A program made the translations under genes and the position numbers. Of a DNA stretch of 64,000 nt, positions 28,401-40,600 are shown piece by piece (positions within the stretch are counted from its first letter, which is position 1; every line of letters begins with the position of its first letter). The stretch spans positions 26,440,001 to 26,504,000 of the forward strand of contig NC_060112.1 in the NCBI RefSeq assembly GCF_021155765.1. The letters run 5' to 3'. The DNA is from Diprion similis. Lineage: Eukaryota > Arthropoda > Insecta > Hymenoptera > Diprionidae. Below the pieces are notes generated by a model. That model was not told where the DNA came from. It did no database searches and saw only the letters and a list, made by a program, of their open reading frames with translations.

Positions 28401-31400
28401 ACACACACCTTATTACTTCTATGATATTAATTTGCTAGTTGGCGATTCTTTACCTAATTTTTATTACCTAACACTGCTATCGATCAACCGAAAATCGGGT
28501 CTTTCTGGATTGCAGTTACTGATCGCTGGAACTTGGATAATGAAGTGTGCAGTTCTCTGCACATATCCATTATCCGTTACATCTCTCATAACGTCATAAC
28601 TTTTAACAATCCAGAAGAACCTCCACCAAATCAGTATACATTATACTATTCTCTTTCACTAAGACACACGCTCCAATCCACTTCTTATAGTAAGGTTCCG
28701 GGACGTTAAAGGTTTACATTGGATTTCCCAAATTAATGGCAAAAATCCCATTATTATTATTACATTATCAATTATTATTGATGCGTTTTAACCTGTCATA
28801 CCGATACTACGTATTCCTCCTTCTCTTCTATCCATTCTGTATCTCTGTGCTCTCATTGACAAACGAAAAAAAAAAAAACAATAATAAGAAAGAATCAAAA
28901 AAATTGGCATTATTTAACACCTATTGTACAACCTTCATGATTAATATGAGAGTATCAAATGGGTGGCTAATAGAAATATCGTCGTTTACCATCGGGTAAG
29001 CTTTCACGTAGAAAAGTTGACAACGATGATGTTTCTTGCTGTTCACACCCTAATTGTTACAAAAAGAAAACGTATCTAACTATTCTATATTATTATACGA
29101 ATAAATACTGTAAAGCTGTAGAGTAATAGTATAAATTATTGTGATTAATGATTAATAATTTAATTGATCTTGTAAAGTTTATTCATCGATTGATTTCCCT
29201 GTATGATTTTTATTATTTATTTAAGTTTCTTTTATAGCTTCTCATGTCTCTCAGTTACTTCACCATAATCCACTGTCTATAATATATTAATTTACAGTTA
29301 GTATGTATGTACTACTATACTGTCACTTAATTTTCCTCGTAACTCGTGTGTATATTTTGCTCTTACGTATAATTACATTTATACCTACCTGTATATTAGT
29401 TTGTCAGTTTTCATTTTTGCAGTACATATATATATGTATAAACTTTTTCGTCTTTCGAGTAACTATTGCAAACAACATAAGTAATATTTATTTCACATAT
29501 GCATATGTACTTATATATCGTAACACTTTCATTTGGATTAATATGTACTATATACTCTTTTTTTTCTCTCTCTAATTCCATAACTACTGCCTTACTATAA
29601 GGATTGGACTGAAGGTTTTGTCTATGTATTTTTTGTTGGCAAATTTTTTTTCGAATGTTTTTTTTTTTTTTTTTTTAATTAATTTTCTTCAAATTTCATT
29701 CGGTTATTGATGAACTTTGCGCACGTCTGTTACAGCATGTCGTATTTTCAACCTAGATTTAGTATTCTGTATTGTGTTGTGAAAAAGTGATAGAACGTTA
29801 TTACCTCGGCATGAACGTATAATATAATATCTATCATTCTGTTTTTCAAGCAAATCTTTTGTACCAAAAGCATGTAAGAGTTAATGAGAGGAATATTGTT
29901 TTCTTTTTAACAAAGTTTACAGGGTACGTCAATGAAGGCATTTTCAAATATCCAATTTGTCGCACTTTTTGACAATTTCTATCTATTTGTAATTAACAAG
30001 TTTCATCTGTCAGACTTCTTTGCTACTAATACAATACGTCTTTTCAAATTCACTTCTTATCTGCTAAAAGTTTTCTTATAAGATCAGCGAGATTATAGTA
30101 TCCAAATTGTTAACATAATATTATGTCATCTAATCTCTGACCTCGTGTTTTAATTATAGATTGCAGGTCAGGATGAAGACGAATTTAGTAATCTGCTCAG
30201 TTGAAAAGATTCAATCCAAGCAAATTTAACGAGTGTGCTAATTACTGTTGTGCGTCTTTCATTAATGCCCTGTAAACGAAAACCCATAATTCCTCACAAA
30301 ACTACCGACTGACAATATCATAGGGCTGAATTTAATAAGACTGAAAATAGAAAATTTGGGATTTACAATTATATTTTAGAAACGACTTGAGTTATTCTAA
30401 TTTTGGTTTTTTGGTTTTTCATTTTTTAAGTTGACTAATACCGGACAACAATCGATGCCAAAAGTAAAAGAGCACCATATGAGTACTGACTTGTAACACG
30501 CACAACACACAAAACATGATAACGTACCACAGGTAACTATCTAACCGATGTTTTTTTTCCATGCATATCTTTTTTTTAGATTTTTTTTTTCTCATCCTTT
30601 TCGATTTAAGCAAACCATTAATTTCACAATTTATCTAATTTCTCTAACTATGCCTCCGTTTTTGATGCATGTGCGTTTGCACACAATTCGTTTTCGCATG
30701 GTCATTAAAATGTTGTCATATAACAAAAAAAAAAAAAAAATCCGCGATACATAAAAGGTGTTGTCGATACTTCACTTTGCGGAGCCAAAGATATTTGTGA
30801 AACCTATGCTAAAAGTAAAGACTGTACTAATTTTCATATAATATACTCTTTTATTTATCGCAAATACAAATTACCTCAGGGGCAAAATATGTATAATAAA
30901 AAAATCTTCAATATCATGTCTTTCGCTAGTTTAAAGTAACAATTAAATCTATCATAGAAGGATAAAATTACAGAAAGATATTATCGATACGTATAACGAA
31001 CCTGATAAAATGTTGAAATGTTTTGCCTCTAACGATGGTAAATAAAATTGATGAAATAAAATGAAGGCTAATGCAGATTTATCGTTACAACAAGTTTTTG
31101 TATGAAAAAATTGGAAAACTTTTTGGATTTTTGTAAAACAGACAACTACCCCTACGCCAGCGGAGCGCACTGTCATGGGGGCAGCGGGCGTCGTCGGGGG
31201 AGGGTCCAACGCTCTCGACTCATCCGCCTCCTATCAGCAGCGTCCGGAGAACGCACTCGACGCTCTGCTAGATGAACTCCAGACATTTTCGAGGCCCGCG
31301 TCGCAGCTCAGTCAAACGTCCAGCATCGGCTATACCCCAAATTTAACCGATATTGGACGATCGACGAGCCAGATGTCGCAGATGAGCCACACCCCCAGCA

Positions 31401-32224
31401 TGTCGGACATCGGTAGGAAAGGCAGCATAGATTCATCGACGAATTTATCCATCGCTACAACCCCTGGACACACGAGTACCCTCAGGAGGCTGCACTCCTA
31501 TCCTTCCAGCTCCGACACGGATACTTCTCCACCCATAGCGAGGCTGCAAGTATCCGACAGCTCGATGCCACCCCCACAGAAGCCCCCAGTACCGGAAAGA
31601 AACGCCGAATTACTTCAGCTGGCTACAGCGAGACGAGTTCCTCCACCCCCACCGCCGAGGACGAGTTCCAGATCCCCTTTGGCAAGTCCGACGAGTCCTC
31701 AACTACCACCGAGAAATCCTACAGGTACATTGCGCAGAGGACGGGGCAACTTGAAGGAAAGCGGGAAACCACCCATGGCGTTGCCCTCGAATGCGAATGA
31801 AGTTGAACAGCCTCCGCCAATGGCACCCAACAACATATTATCAGCGAGCAATTCCAGCTCTTGCGAAAGTATTAATTCCCAGGAGGGTCTGCAGAACAAA
31901 AAGGGGCGGCAGGAACAGTTGGAACAACGCCATCAAGAGCTCCTTAGAAAACAAAAAGCGCTTCAGGAACAGTACGCCAGGCTCCAACAGCTGCAGAGAA
32001 ACGCATCAGGATTAACGACGGTCCCACCAGCGCCGCCTGATCTTCTCAAGAAAACTGGCTCTGAAAGTAATCTGTTAGCTAAGATGGGTCTTGGATTAAG
32101 CACGGCCAGTTCTGGCTCGCTAACCAGTCTGGCGACCAGACCAGAATTGAGCACCGCTCCGGCACCGAATGCATCTGCCAATCAGACAACAACGAATAAG
32201 ATTTACGAGACGGACATTCTGTGA
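13449..32224 (+). CDS. Aip3/Bud6-domain coiled-coil scaffold protein, CG32809/SRCIN1-KIAA1217 family (5' partial)
   Basis: Recognised exons: 13449-13611, 16618-16743, 17777-17948, 18510-18650, 19360-19502, 20116-20169, 20307-20354, 20952-21041, 21380-21442, 21953-22178, 22249-22368, 22839-22946, 23234-23416, 23989-24085 and 31142-32224 (stop TGA). They join in phase for 938 residues; the first has no start codon, so upstream exons are missing. The N-terminal part is Ser/Gly/Pro-rich (YSIPDRLHGESGYMSSPER). Exons from 21953 to 23416 form a charged coiled coil (LTPEMYNQLRGLQKKAKDLR, EVRNLRRMSQAQAHTVRE), which is the Aip3/Bud6 homology region. The last exon is Ser/Pro-rich with proline runs, a Gln-rich helix and a short conserved-looking tail (YETDIL). 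Family members are cytoskeletal/Src-linked adaptors. I infer a cytoplasmic actin- or junction-associated scaffold. The name rests on remembered family sequence, and the exact orthologue should be treated as likely. Confidence 0.85.
13612..16617 (+). other. Intron after first recognised Aip3-gene exon
   Basis: The 3.0-kb intron contains a perfect 10-bp stem hairpin (13990-13999 with 14010-14019) and, 20 nt on, TACGCATGCGCAG, which resembles an NRF1/Ewg-type palindrome. No coding exon was recognised within it. Confidence 0.45.
16744..17776 (+). other. Intron, Aip3-domain gene
   Basis: It lies between the phase-1 exons ending at 16743 and starting at 17777. It is AT-rich and no embedded gene was seen. 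Confidence 0.5.
18651..19359 (+). other. Intron with poly-T tract, Aip3-domain gene
   Basis: The intron contains a T tract at about 18789-18804 and a TA/GTA-rich patch near 19160-19200. No gene was seen. The introns 17949-18509, 19503-20115, 20355-20951, 21042-21379 and 21443-21952 of the same gene were read in the same way and hold nothing recognisable. Confidence 0.5.
20116..21442 (+). other. Block of four symmetric phase-1 cassette exons
   Basis: Exons 20116-20169 (54 nt), 20307-20354 (48 nt), 20952-21041 (90 nt) and 21380-21442 (63 nt) are all multiples of three and all begin and end in phase 1. Any subset could therefore be skipped without shifting the frame. They encode Ser-rich or Lys/Pro-rich linkers just before the coiled-coil region. 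The 126-nt exon at 16618-16743 has the same property. Confidence 0.7.
22413..22786. mobile_element. MITE-like element with about 33-bp terminal inverted repeats
   Basis: The left end (22413-22445) and right end (22753-22786) are inverted copies sharing GGTGGGGCAAAGTGG. The interior (about 305 nt) is AT-rich and non-coding. It sits in the intron between exons ending at 22368 and starting at 22839 of the Aip3-domain gene. A target-site duplication longer than TA is not evident. Confidence 0.65.
23117..23143 (+). repeat. Poly-T tract of 27 nt
   Basis: This is an uninterrupted T run inside an intron of the Aip3-domain gene, about 90 nt upstream of the exon that starts at 23234. Confidence 0.9.
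23434..23861. mobile_element. Degenerate foldback repeat
   Basis: The two halves of this intronic block are imperfect reverse complements: the outer ends share a CCAC..GTGGGG-type start, and an inner block contains AATATCGAATTTTCATAG on the left against AATATCGAATTTTTATAG on the right arm read backwards. The centre is rich in tandem-like GAAAATATAGAAAG words. It is older and more diverged than the other foldback elements in this window. Confidence 0.5.
26798..26824 (+). repeat. Poly-C tract
   Basis: Runs of 14, 6 and 4 C residues are separated only by GT and G. The complementary strand is a G-run array of the type that can form G-quadruplexes. It is the only such GC homopolymer in the window and may be a sequencing-error hotspot. 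Confidence 0.85.
28500..28618. repeat. Hairpin of about 120 nt in intron
   Basis: The outer stem TCTTTCTGGATTG (28500-28512) pairs with 28607-28618. The inner stem around GGATAATG..GTGCAG (28535-28552) pairs with 28557-28575. The arms are otherwise mismatched. The terminal loop is only a few nucleotides. It could be a small MITE remnant or a long hairpin RNA. Confidence 0.5.
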
Positions 32225-32657
32225 CCGAGAAATATGATATTACCGTTCGAAAAAAGTCTTGAATGTATATTCTCGGGAGGAGCAGCTGCGAGTTAACGTC
32301 GCTACTGGGATTGTCACTTTGCAATGCGTCATCTGGTGGAAAAAAATCAAACTAATGTAACCAGGCTGACAGCTGACCATTAACCGTGTTTTTTCAGCAG
32401 GTATATTATTCATTATGTTTCATTAATTTATGTGACACGAGTAATTTGAAAACCCAAGAATTACCATTTGCCTCTATTAAAATGAAATACTTAGGTTATG
32501 TGGTGATAAAATGGCGCCGACAACCAGTCTCTGACGTCATGAGGACATTTTTCAATACGAAATAATTCTCTCATCGCGCTGATAATATTGAGTTTATCTC
32601 TTAAGGAAAACAACTTTGTAGTGTATGGTTGTCCTTATTTATTTATTTATATAAATT

Positions 32658-32688
<31 letters not shown>

Positions 32689-35528
32689 TTATGTACACGT
32701 ACGTGGAATATGTATACGTGTTCTAAATATCGGTTGAAACTATTTCTCAACACTGGGTTCCAAGTGTCTTGAGCGGTGAAATAATGGCAGCGTAATCTGC
32801 ACTCTTATCTCAGATATTCTTTGACATGGTGATGTGAAATGGTGAAAATTGATAACTTGAACGCTCTGTATCCGTTATCTTCGTCAGGTAACCGTACCGC
32901 GGAAGCAATGACTGAATATATTACCGTGCCAAGGTTTTAATTCAGAACACTGTGGTACATGAAGGTAAATTTTCAAATTTATGGAACGATGATTAGTTGA
33001 TTTTTTACTTACATGTAAATATCTCATGTGCTTATTACGTTGGCATCGCGCTGTTGAGAAATATCGTTGTATGCTGTTCAAACTGACAATGAAGCGTAAA
33101 ACTTATGTGTGAAAATTCGAGTGGAAATGAATGAGGCAATATTATATTGACAGTTTGGTGAATGCCAAATGATCGATTTGCGATTTTTATTACTAGTATA
33201 CATATATATAAAACATTGAAATTGTGCACGAGTATTTTAAATATATAAAACGAAATAAGCGTATACATTACAGAGCGATCGAGCTGATATTGCGAAGTAT
33301 TATTAAAATTGAAAGAGATGACTGGATATTGAGATTCAAGATTTGGAATTGATGCAATGATATATAAATATATACATATATATATTATATTATACATATA
33401 TAATGAGCCAACACGTTGAAATACGCGATAAAATATTTCCGATATCAAATTGATATTGATGTTAATGATGTAAAACACTCCTCACGTAAATAATAAAAGC
33501 ACATACGTTATACACAAGAATTCTATAATACCCTAGAAATTAGCAGATCATGCTTGGTAATGAAATTGAAACAAGTTAGAAATATTTAATATACACAGTA
33601 ATCGTAACTCTAAATAACGAATTTAAAAGAAGAAGAAAAAGAATGAAAAAAAAAAAAACGTAAGGTGTTTAGTGTAAACCATCGCAAAGAGATATTGCTC
33701 GGTTTTGGCTGTTATATTATTAGGTACATATAATACAATATATGTCATAAACAGAAAAGAACGTATTTCGTATTAACAAGTTAATTCTTTTAAAAAATTA
33801 ACCCACATGAGTTCGTAATACCGTGTCTTAATATCAACGAGGATACTTACAAGAATATTTCCCTCCAGACGCTAATGCGAGAATGGACTTACTCTTCACA
33901 CTGATGCATCAAAAAAAAGATTACACTTTGTTCAGCCTCTAAATGAATAAAAATTGCAACAAATCTCGTAACCGCGTATAATTTTCGTACATTTCTTAAT
34001 TATGATTTAAGATTAAGGATCGAACATTTACAAGTTGCTAATACTTAATGACTTCATTGTATTTGTTAATGTATAAAAGTAACAACTGCGCAACCTGAGC
34101 CGCGAGATAATGAGAAACATTTAAAAGAACAGAAAAAAACTTTGTCTACAGTCAAAATTTAATTTCAACAACAGTCTCACTTGAGTAGGAGTAAAAGAAA
34201 AAAAAATATGAGAGAAAAAAACATATACAGATTTTATTAAAAGTTTACAATTATTACTCTATACATTTATTAAAAGTTATTGAAAAAGAAGAAAAAAAAT
34301 GAAAAGATATTTGATAAAGTAAAACCACTGACTTGAGTAAATTCGAGAGAAGAAAATGAAAGAGAAACGAAAAAAAATTGATCCACGGTTAGGTAATACT
34401 TGAAAAAAATATTTATTTAGGTAATAAAAAACAAGTATAGATCAGTGAACTCGCAATAGGCATATATATATATTATATATACCTATAAATCTATACACAC
34501 CACACTTTCGATGTATCGAAAAGAATTATTTAGCAGTTTTATGAAAAACATATACACTCAATTATATTTCCTGTCATTTGTTAGTCCTATTGTGCCAAGA
34601 ATATTATTCTATATTACTGTTTTAATTTTGTTCTTTTCTTTATCGAAGGTCTTCTATAGCTGTTATCACAAACTGCTGATTCTTTCGCGATTTTTTTTTT
34701 TTTTTATTATGTTATAGAGAAGATAATTATAATAAATTAAGGACAATTAAGATAAATATTATAAATATGATATAAAAACAAATTATACATATATACTTAT
34801 ATAGATTACAATGTCAAAATCGCGACTTTATAATATACATTTACATATTAAAATTGATGACTGAGCGCGCTTTAGGTTTACAAATGCATTTTTCATGTAA
34901 ATTAAATATATTATTCACTTGTGGTTTATTGATTGTTTTAAAAGACTTACGACTACTACGTGAAAACCGTTGTGGATGCGTCGTTTGAGGAAAATTTTGC
35001 CAAACCGAACTTATATTGTATACACACAGATAGTATAAAATCTTTCTCAGCGTTTCTACGGAAAATTATATCAGTAAAATTCACCTGGCCAATTATTACA
35101 CCTGGAGGTGAAAATCTATCTTACGCAACAGAAGAACTCTGAGAAAGAATGCATCATCAAGGACATCAATTCCAACTATTTAATAACGTTGTCTACACCC
35201 AAGTATGTTGGCGATGAGCTTAATTACTAATGCTGTTGGATCTACTCAAAAGGCAATAAAGAAGAAAATTTTCCTAGCTAAGAAATAAATTGGATGAGTA
35301 AAGAAAGTGAAAATTTAGCTTTAACTGTACCGTAATATAAAGATAGGCGTTGTCTTCGTTTTAATAACAGTTGTCAAACGTTGAATGGGGCATGGAAATT
35401 GTACGAACACGTGGGATAAGTAACTAACAATTTATTCATGATGGTTTTGTCATGGCTAGTAAAGCTTGTAAATACTTTTTAAACAATAATAATATTGTAT
35501 ACGTATAATTTATTTTTTCTTTTCTGTT

Positions 35529-35566
<38 letters not shown>

Positions 35567-37659
35567 TTTTTTTTTTTTTTTCTTCAATTGCTAGACTTGA
35601 GTACCATTTGTCATCCAGCACGTACACTTCTATTACAAACCATGATCGATCACACGATATCTATAATTCATATTGAGTCATCCTGCAAGCGTCAAACAAT
35701 AAATTGCGTATAATAGGCAAACTGCATTTGCTCAATAAAAGTAACAACCGAAACGCAGCAAGTATTATAATAATATATAATTACCCTACACGTATGTATG
35801 ATTGAGATCGCTCGTCGAATTTATTGATTATGTATGTTTAATAACGAATTAATATATGTGTGTGTGAACTCTGCAGCGGATTGCCCGGATGAACTTTCGT
35901 CATTTCCGGGAATTAAGTATAGTTATACTGTGTATACATCGGAGTTTCACACCGCGAAGTCGCAAGTATCACGTATCATGAATATACAGAATTATTAACT
36001 GTCGTTGAATGCACTAATTTGTATTATACATTAATAAAGAAAAAAAAAAGAAAAAAAAAAAAAAACACACACATATGTATATGAATGAAATTTTCATAGA
36101 ACAATTAATTACTCGTAATTCATTTTTAGCAAAATAAAAGAAAAATTGATTGAAAAAAACGTAAAAAAAACAAACACACACACACACACACACGCAAAAA
36201 AAAAACAAAAAAAAAAAACCTGATAAGAAATATATGTAGACAAATTTTTAGCTCAATTCTCAAAGGCCATTTTAATTACATGCAATGAATCGCATGATAA
36301 TATATATAATCAAGTATACTGATGGTTACAGAATTTAAAAACGTTTTTAGGTAAGAAGTTTAATTCGAATGAAAATTCATATTTTACATTTTTAAACATC
36401 CTTTAACGATTTGAAGTATTTGTTGCACCCGTTATTAATTTTTTGCATTTATAATACTATTAGCAATGTTAATCACTTCGATTTCGTTACATGGAATTGT
36501 CAAATTATTATACGTACAATACGTATTTGCCATTATAAATCCTGAGCAACGCAAAAGCTCTTGAGCTTAAATGACGATGAATCGAACAAAGGACAGAATC
36601 CAAAGCTGTCCAAGTCCCGAGACTTATATTATTTACAATTGATTTGTATTTGACATTGGCAGAACATTGAACTTATTTCCTTTTGAATAATCAAACACCG
36701 TCACTGAACTTATAATATCGTATTATACGTATGTACAAGCATAGCAAGATTCATTTGATTTGAAAGGCCTATACCTAATGCACAATAATAATAATTCTTA
36801 CTTTGAGAATCATAGCTGAACATTTTATGTTTCATGTTTCTATGATCGTTATTCGTCGTTATCACAAATTTCCCTCTGTATCAATCGACGTTCAATCGTT
36901 AAGATCGTTGATAACATAATCATCAACTTGAAGAAGTTGACTGCAGTTGTAACAAATATTTATGAACAAATCCGGCGTATTAATATGTATAATATAGGTA
37001 ATTTGGTTCTCTGTATGAAAATTGTAAAATATTTCAATTTAGAAACTTGTTATTCATTGATATTTACCTTGTACAAAGATAATTTCTGGTGCAGGCCTGT
37101 TTGCTCCTCGAAACAGGGCTAATACCCAACCATTATATTTAATTATATTCCGTTTATTTATTGGTAAACAATTTATACAGAGACATCCGGCTATCGGAAG
37201 ATCAGTGTAGGTATTCACATGAATTTGTGAGTTTCAAGTAATTAGCTAAATATTAATAAGCAATTAAACGTTATGTAATGAACAGAGAAGTTTTTTCTTT
37301 CCCCTTATGTTGTTCATATTCGAATTGATTTTTTCTTTCTATCGTATAATTAATAATCATTATATGCATTGTAATTTTTTCCGACTATCATATACGCCAA
37401 ATATGAATTGACTTGTTACATTTGTAAATGTTTGTAAGTAATATATAATAAAATAATCAAGTAATAACCACTACATTGCATTGTTGATGCGTATCTGTCA
37501 TCAATACTGAAACACACCTTACATACAACGAATAAAGAAAATCGTGTCATTGTCAATTTAACAATGATGTTCTCATTCCTTCCTTATTGAAGTAAAGTTT
37601 CGTTCGTGAATTCCTCTGCTGTTGGTTATAGGCTCTGTTTTATGGATTTTTTGCGTTCC
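32225..37659 (+). other. 3' UTR and AT-rich spacer downstream of the Aip3-domain gene
   Basis: No coding frame is supported. The region holds simple repeats: an AT run at about 32659-32684, another at 35534-35560 followed by poly-T, and a CA run at about 36172-36193 flanked by A tracts. Several AATAAA signals (for example near 33490) could end the upstream transcript, so some of this is probably 3' UTR. Confidence 0.5.
35534..35560 (+). repeat. AT dinucleotide microsatellite
   Basis: An uninterrupted AT run is followed within 10 nt by a run of about 16 T. It lies in the spacer downstream of the Aip3-domain gene. Confidence 0.9.
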
Positions 37660-40600
37660 GATTAGTCAAGAACAGGTAGTACAGATCGATTGCCGGACAA
37701 GCGATTTTTAACCAAATAAAAAATCAGGCTAACCCTTTTGTATTTTCGGTGAAGATATGGTAGACTTTAAAAAATAATGCAATCAATTCTTTGAGGCACT
37801 ACTCCGACGTAATTTTGCGAGAGAAATCGATTGGGCGCAGTCCCAATACGCTGCGAGCAACGCATCGAGAGTTACAGCCGAAAAACTGCAGATTTTCATC
37901 GTCATTTCTCTCCTGTTGGTCCGACGCTCTTTTTCATGAGTTTTCTGAGTTCCTGGGGGTCCAATTACCCTAGAGATAGTCATACAAATCGATTCCGAAA
38001 CAAAAAATTTTTAGCTCCGAAAATGACCAAAAAAGTAAGGCTAACCCCTTTGGATTTTTGGCGAAAATTTCGACGATTTCGAAAAGTGCTACAATCAATT
38101 CTTTGAGGCACTATTCCGACGTAATTTTGCGAGAGAAATCGATTGAGCGCAGTCCCAATACGCTGCGAGCAACGCATCAAAAGTTACAGCCAAAAAAATG
38201 AAGATTTTCATCGTCATTTCTCTCCTGTGGGTCCGACGCTCTTTTTCATGTGTTTTCTGAGTTCCTGGGGGTCCAATTACCCTAGGGATGGTCATACAAA
38301 TCGATTCCGAAACGAAAAATTTTTGGCTCCGAAAATGACCAAAAAAGTGAGGCTAACCCCTTTGGATTTTTGGCGAAAATTTCGACGATTCCGAAAAGTG
38401 CTGCAATCAATTCTTTGAGGCACTAATCCGACGTAATTTTGGGAGAGAAATCGATTGAGCGCAGTCCCAATACGCTGCGAGCAACGCATCAAAAGTTACA
38501 GCCAAAAAACTGAAGATTTTCATCGTCATTTCTCTCCTGTGGGTCCGACGCTCTTTTTCATGTGTTTTCTGAGTTCCTGGGGGTCCAATTACCCTAGGGA
38601 TGGTCATACAAATCGATTCCAAAACGAAAAATTTTTGACTCCGAAAATGACCAAAAAAGTAAGGCTAACCCCTTTGGATTTTTAGCGAAAAGTTCGACGA
38701 TTCCGAAAAGTGCTGCAATCAATTCTTTGAGGCACTATTCCGACGTAATTTTGCGAGAGAAATCGATTGAGCGCAGTCCCAATACGCTGCGAGCAACGCA
38801 TCAAAAGTTACAGCTGAAAAACTGAAGATTTTCATCGTCATTTCTCTCCTGTTGGTCCGAAGCTCTTTTTCATGTTTTTTCTGAGTTCCTGGGGGTCCAA
38901 TAACCCTAGAGATGGTCACACAAATCGATTCCGAGACGAAAAATTTTTGGCTCCGAAAATGACCAAAAAAGTGAGGCTAACCCCTTTGGATTTTTGGCGA
39001 AAATTTCGACGATTTCGAAAAGTGCTACAATCAATTCTTTGAGGCACTATTCCGACGTAATTTTGCGAGAGAAATCGATTGAGCGCAGTCCCAATACGCT
39101 GCGAGCAACGCATCAAAAGTTACAGCCAAAAAACTGAAGATTTTCATCGTCATTTCTCTCCTGTGGGTCCGACGCTCTTTTTCTTGTTTTTTTTTGAGTT
39201 CCTGGGGGTCCAATTACCCTAGAGATGGTCATACAAATCGATTCCAAAACGAAAAATTTTTGGCTCCGAAAATGACCAAAAAAGTAAGGCTAACCCCTTT
39301 GGATTTTTGGCGAAAAGTTCGACGATTCCGAAAAGTGCTGCAATCAATTCTTTGAGGCACTATTCCGACGTAATTTTGCGAGAGAAATCGATTGAGCGCA
39401 GTCCCAATACGCTGCGAGCAACGCATCAAAAGTTACAGCTGAAAAACTGAAGATTTTCATCGTCATTTCTCTCCTGTTGGTCCGACGCTCTTTTTCATGT
39501 TTTTTCTGAGTTCCTGGGGGTCCAATAACCCTAGAGATGGTCACACAAATCGATTCCGAGACGAAAAATTTTTGGCTCCGAAAATGACCAAAAAAGTGAG
39601 GCTAACCCCTTTGGATTTTTGGCGAAAATTTCGACGATTTCGAAAAGTGCTACAATCAATTCTTTGAGGCACTATTCCGACGTAATTTTTCGAGAGAAAT
39701 CGATTGAGCGCAGTCCCAATACGCTGCGAGCAACGCATCAAAAGTTACACCCAAAAAACTGAAAATTTTCATCGTCATTTCTCTCCTGTGGGTCCGACGC
39801 TCTTTTTCATGTGTTTTCTGAGTTCCTGGGGGTCCAATTACCCTAGTGATGGTCATACAAATCGATTCCGAGACAGAAAATTTTTGGCTCCGAAAATGAC
39901 CAAAACAGTAAGGCTAACCCCTTTGGATTTTTGGCGAAAATTTCGACGATTCCGAAAAGTGCTGCAATCAATTCTTTGAGGCACTATTCCGACGTAATTT
40001 TGCGAGAGAAATCGATTGAGCGCAGTCCCAATACGCTGCGAGCAACGCATCAAAAGTTACAGCCAAAAAACTGAAGATTTTCATCGTCATTTCTCTCCTG
40101 TGGGTCCGACGCTCTTTTTCTTGTTTTTTTTTGAGTTCCTGGGGGTCCAATTACCCTAGAGATGGTCATACAAATCGATTCCGAGACAGAAAATTTTAAG
40201 CTCCGAAAATGACCAAAAAAGTGAGGCTAACCCCTTTGGATTTTTGGCGAAAATTTCGACGATTCCGAAAAGTGCTACAATCAATTCTTTGAGGCACTAT
40301 TCCGACGTAATTTTGCGAGAGAAATCGATTGAGCGCAGTCCCAATACGCTGCGAGCAACGCATCAAAAGTTACAGCTGAAAAACTGAAGATTTTCATCGT
40401 CATTTCTCTCCTGTTGGTCCGACGCTCTTTTTCATGTTTTTTCTGAGTTCCTGGGGGTCCAATTACCCTAGGGATGGTCATACAAATCGATTCCGAAACG
40501 AAAAATTTTTGGCTCCGAAAATGACCAAAAAAGTGAGGCTAACCCCTTTGGATTTTTGGCGAAAATTTCGACGATTCCGAAAAGTGCTGCAATCAATTCT

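Larger units (their letters stand above)
24086..31141 (+). other. Seven-kilobase intron before the terminal Aip3-gene exon
   Basis: This long AT-rich intron lies between donor AAG/gtaatc and acceptor acag. It holds a C-rich tract at 26798-26824, a short CAG-rich patch near 26867-26891, TA runs near 27880-27909 and a 120-nt hairpin at 28500-28618. A possible alternative terminal exon starting near 30161 (see findings) is in phase but weak. No independent gene was supported. Confidence 0.5.

Noticed and set aside
33035-33478. 147-codon minus-strand frame
   Set aside because: It is Ile/Tyr/Asn-rich and derived from AT-rich repeats in a presumed 3' UTR; composition matches the background rather than a protein.
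35495-36208. Cys/Val/Phe-rich and Tyr/Ile-rich short frames
   Set aside because: They are translations of CA, TA and poly-A/T microsatellites.
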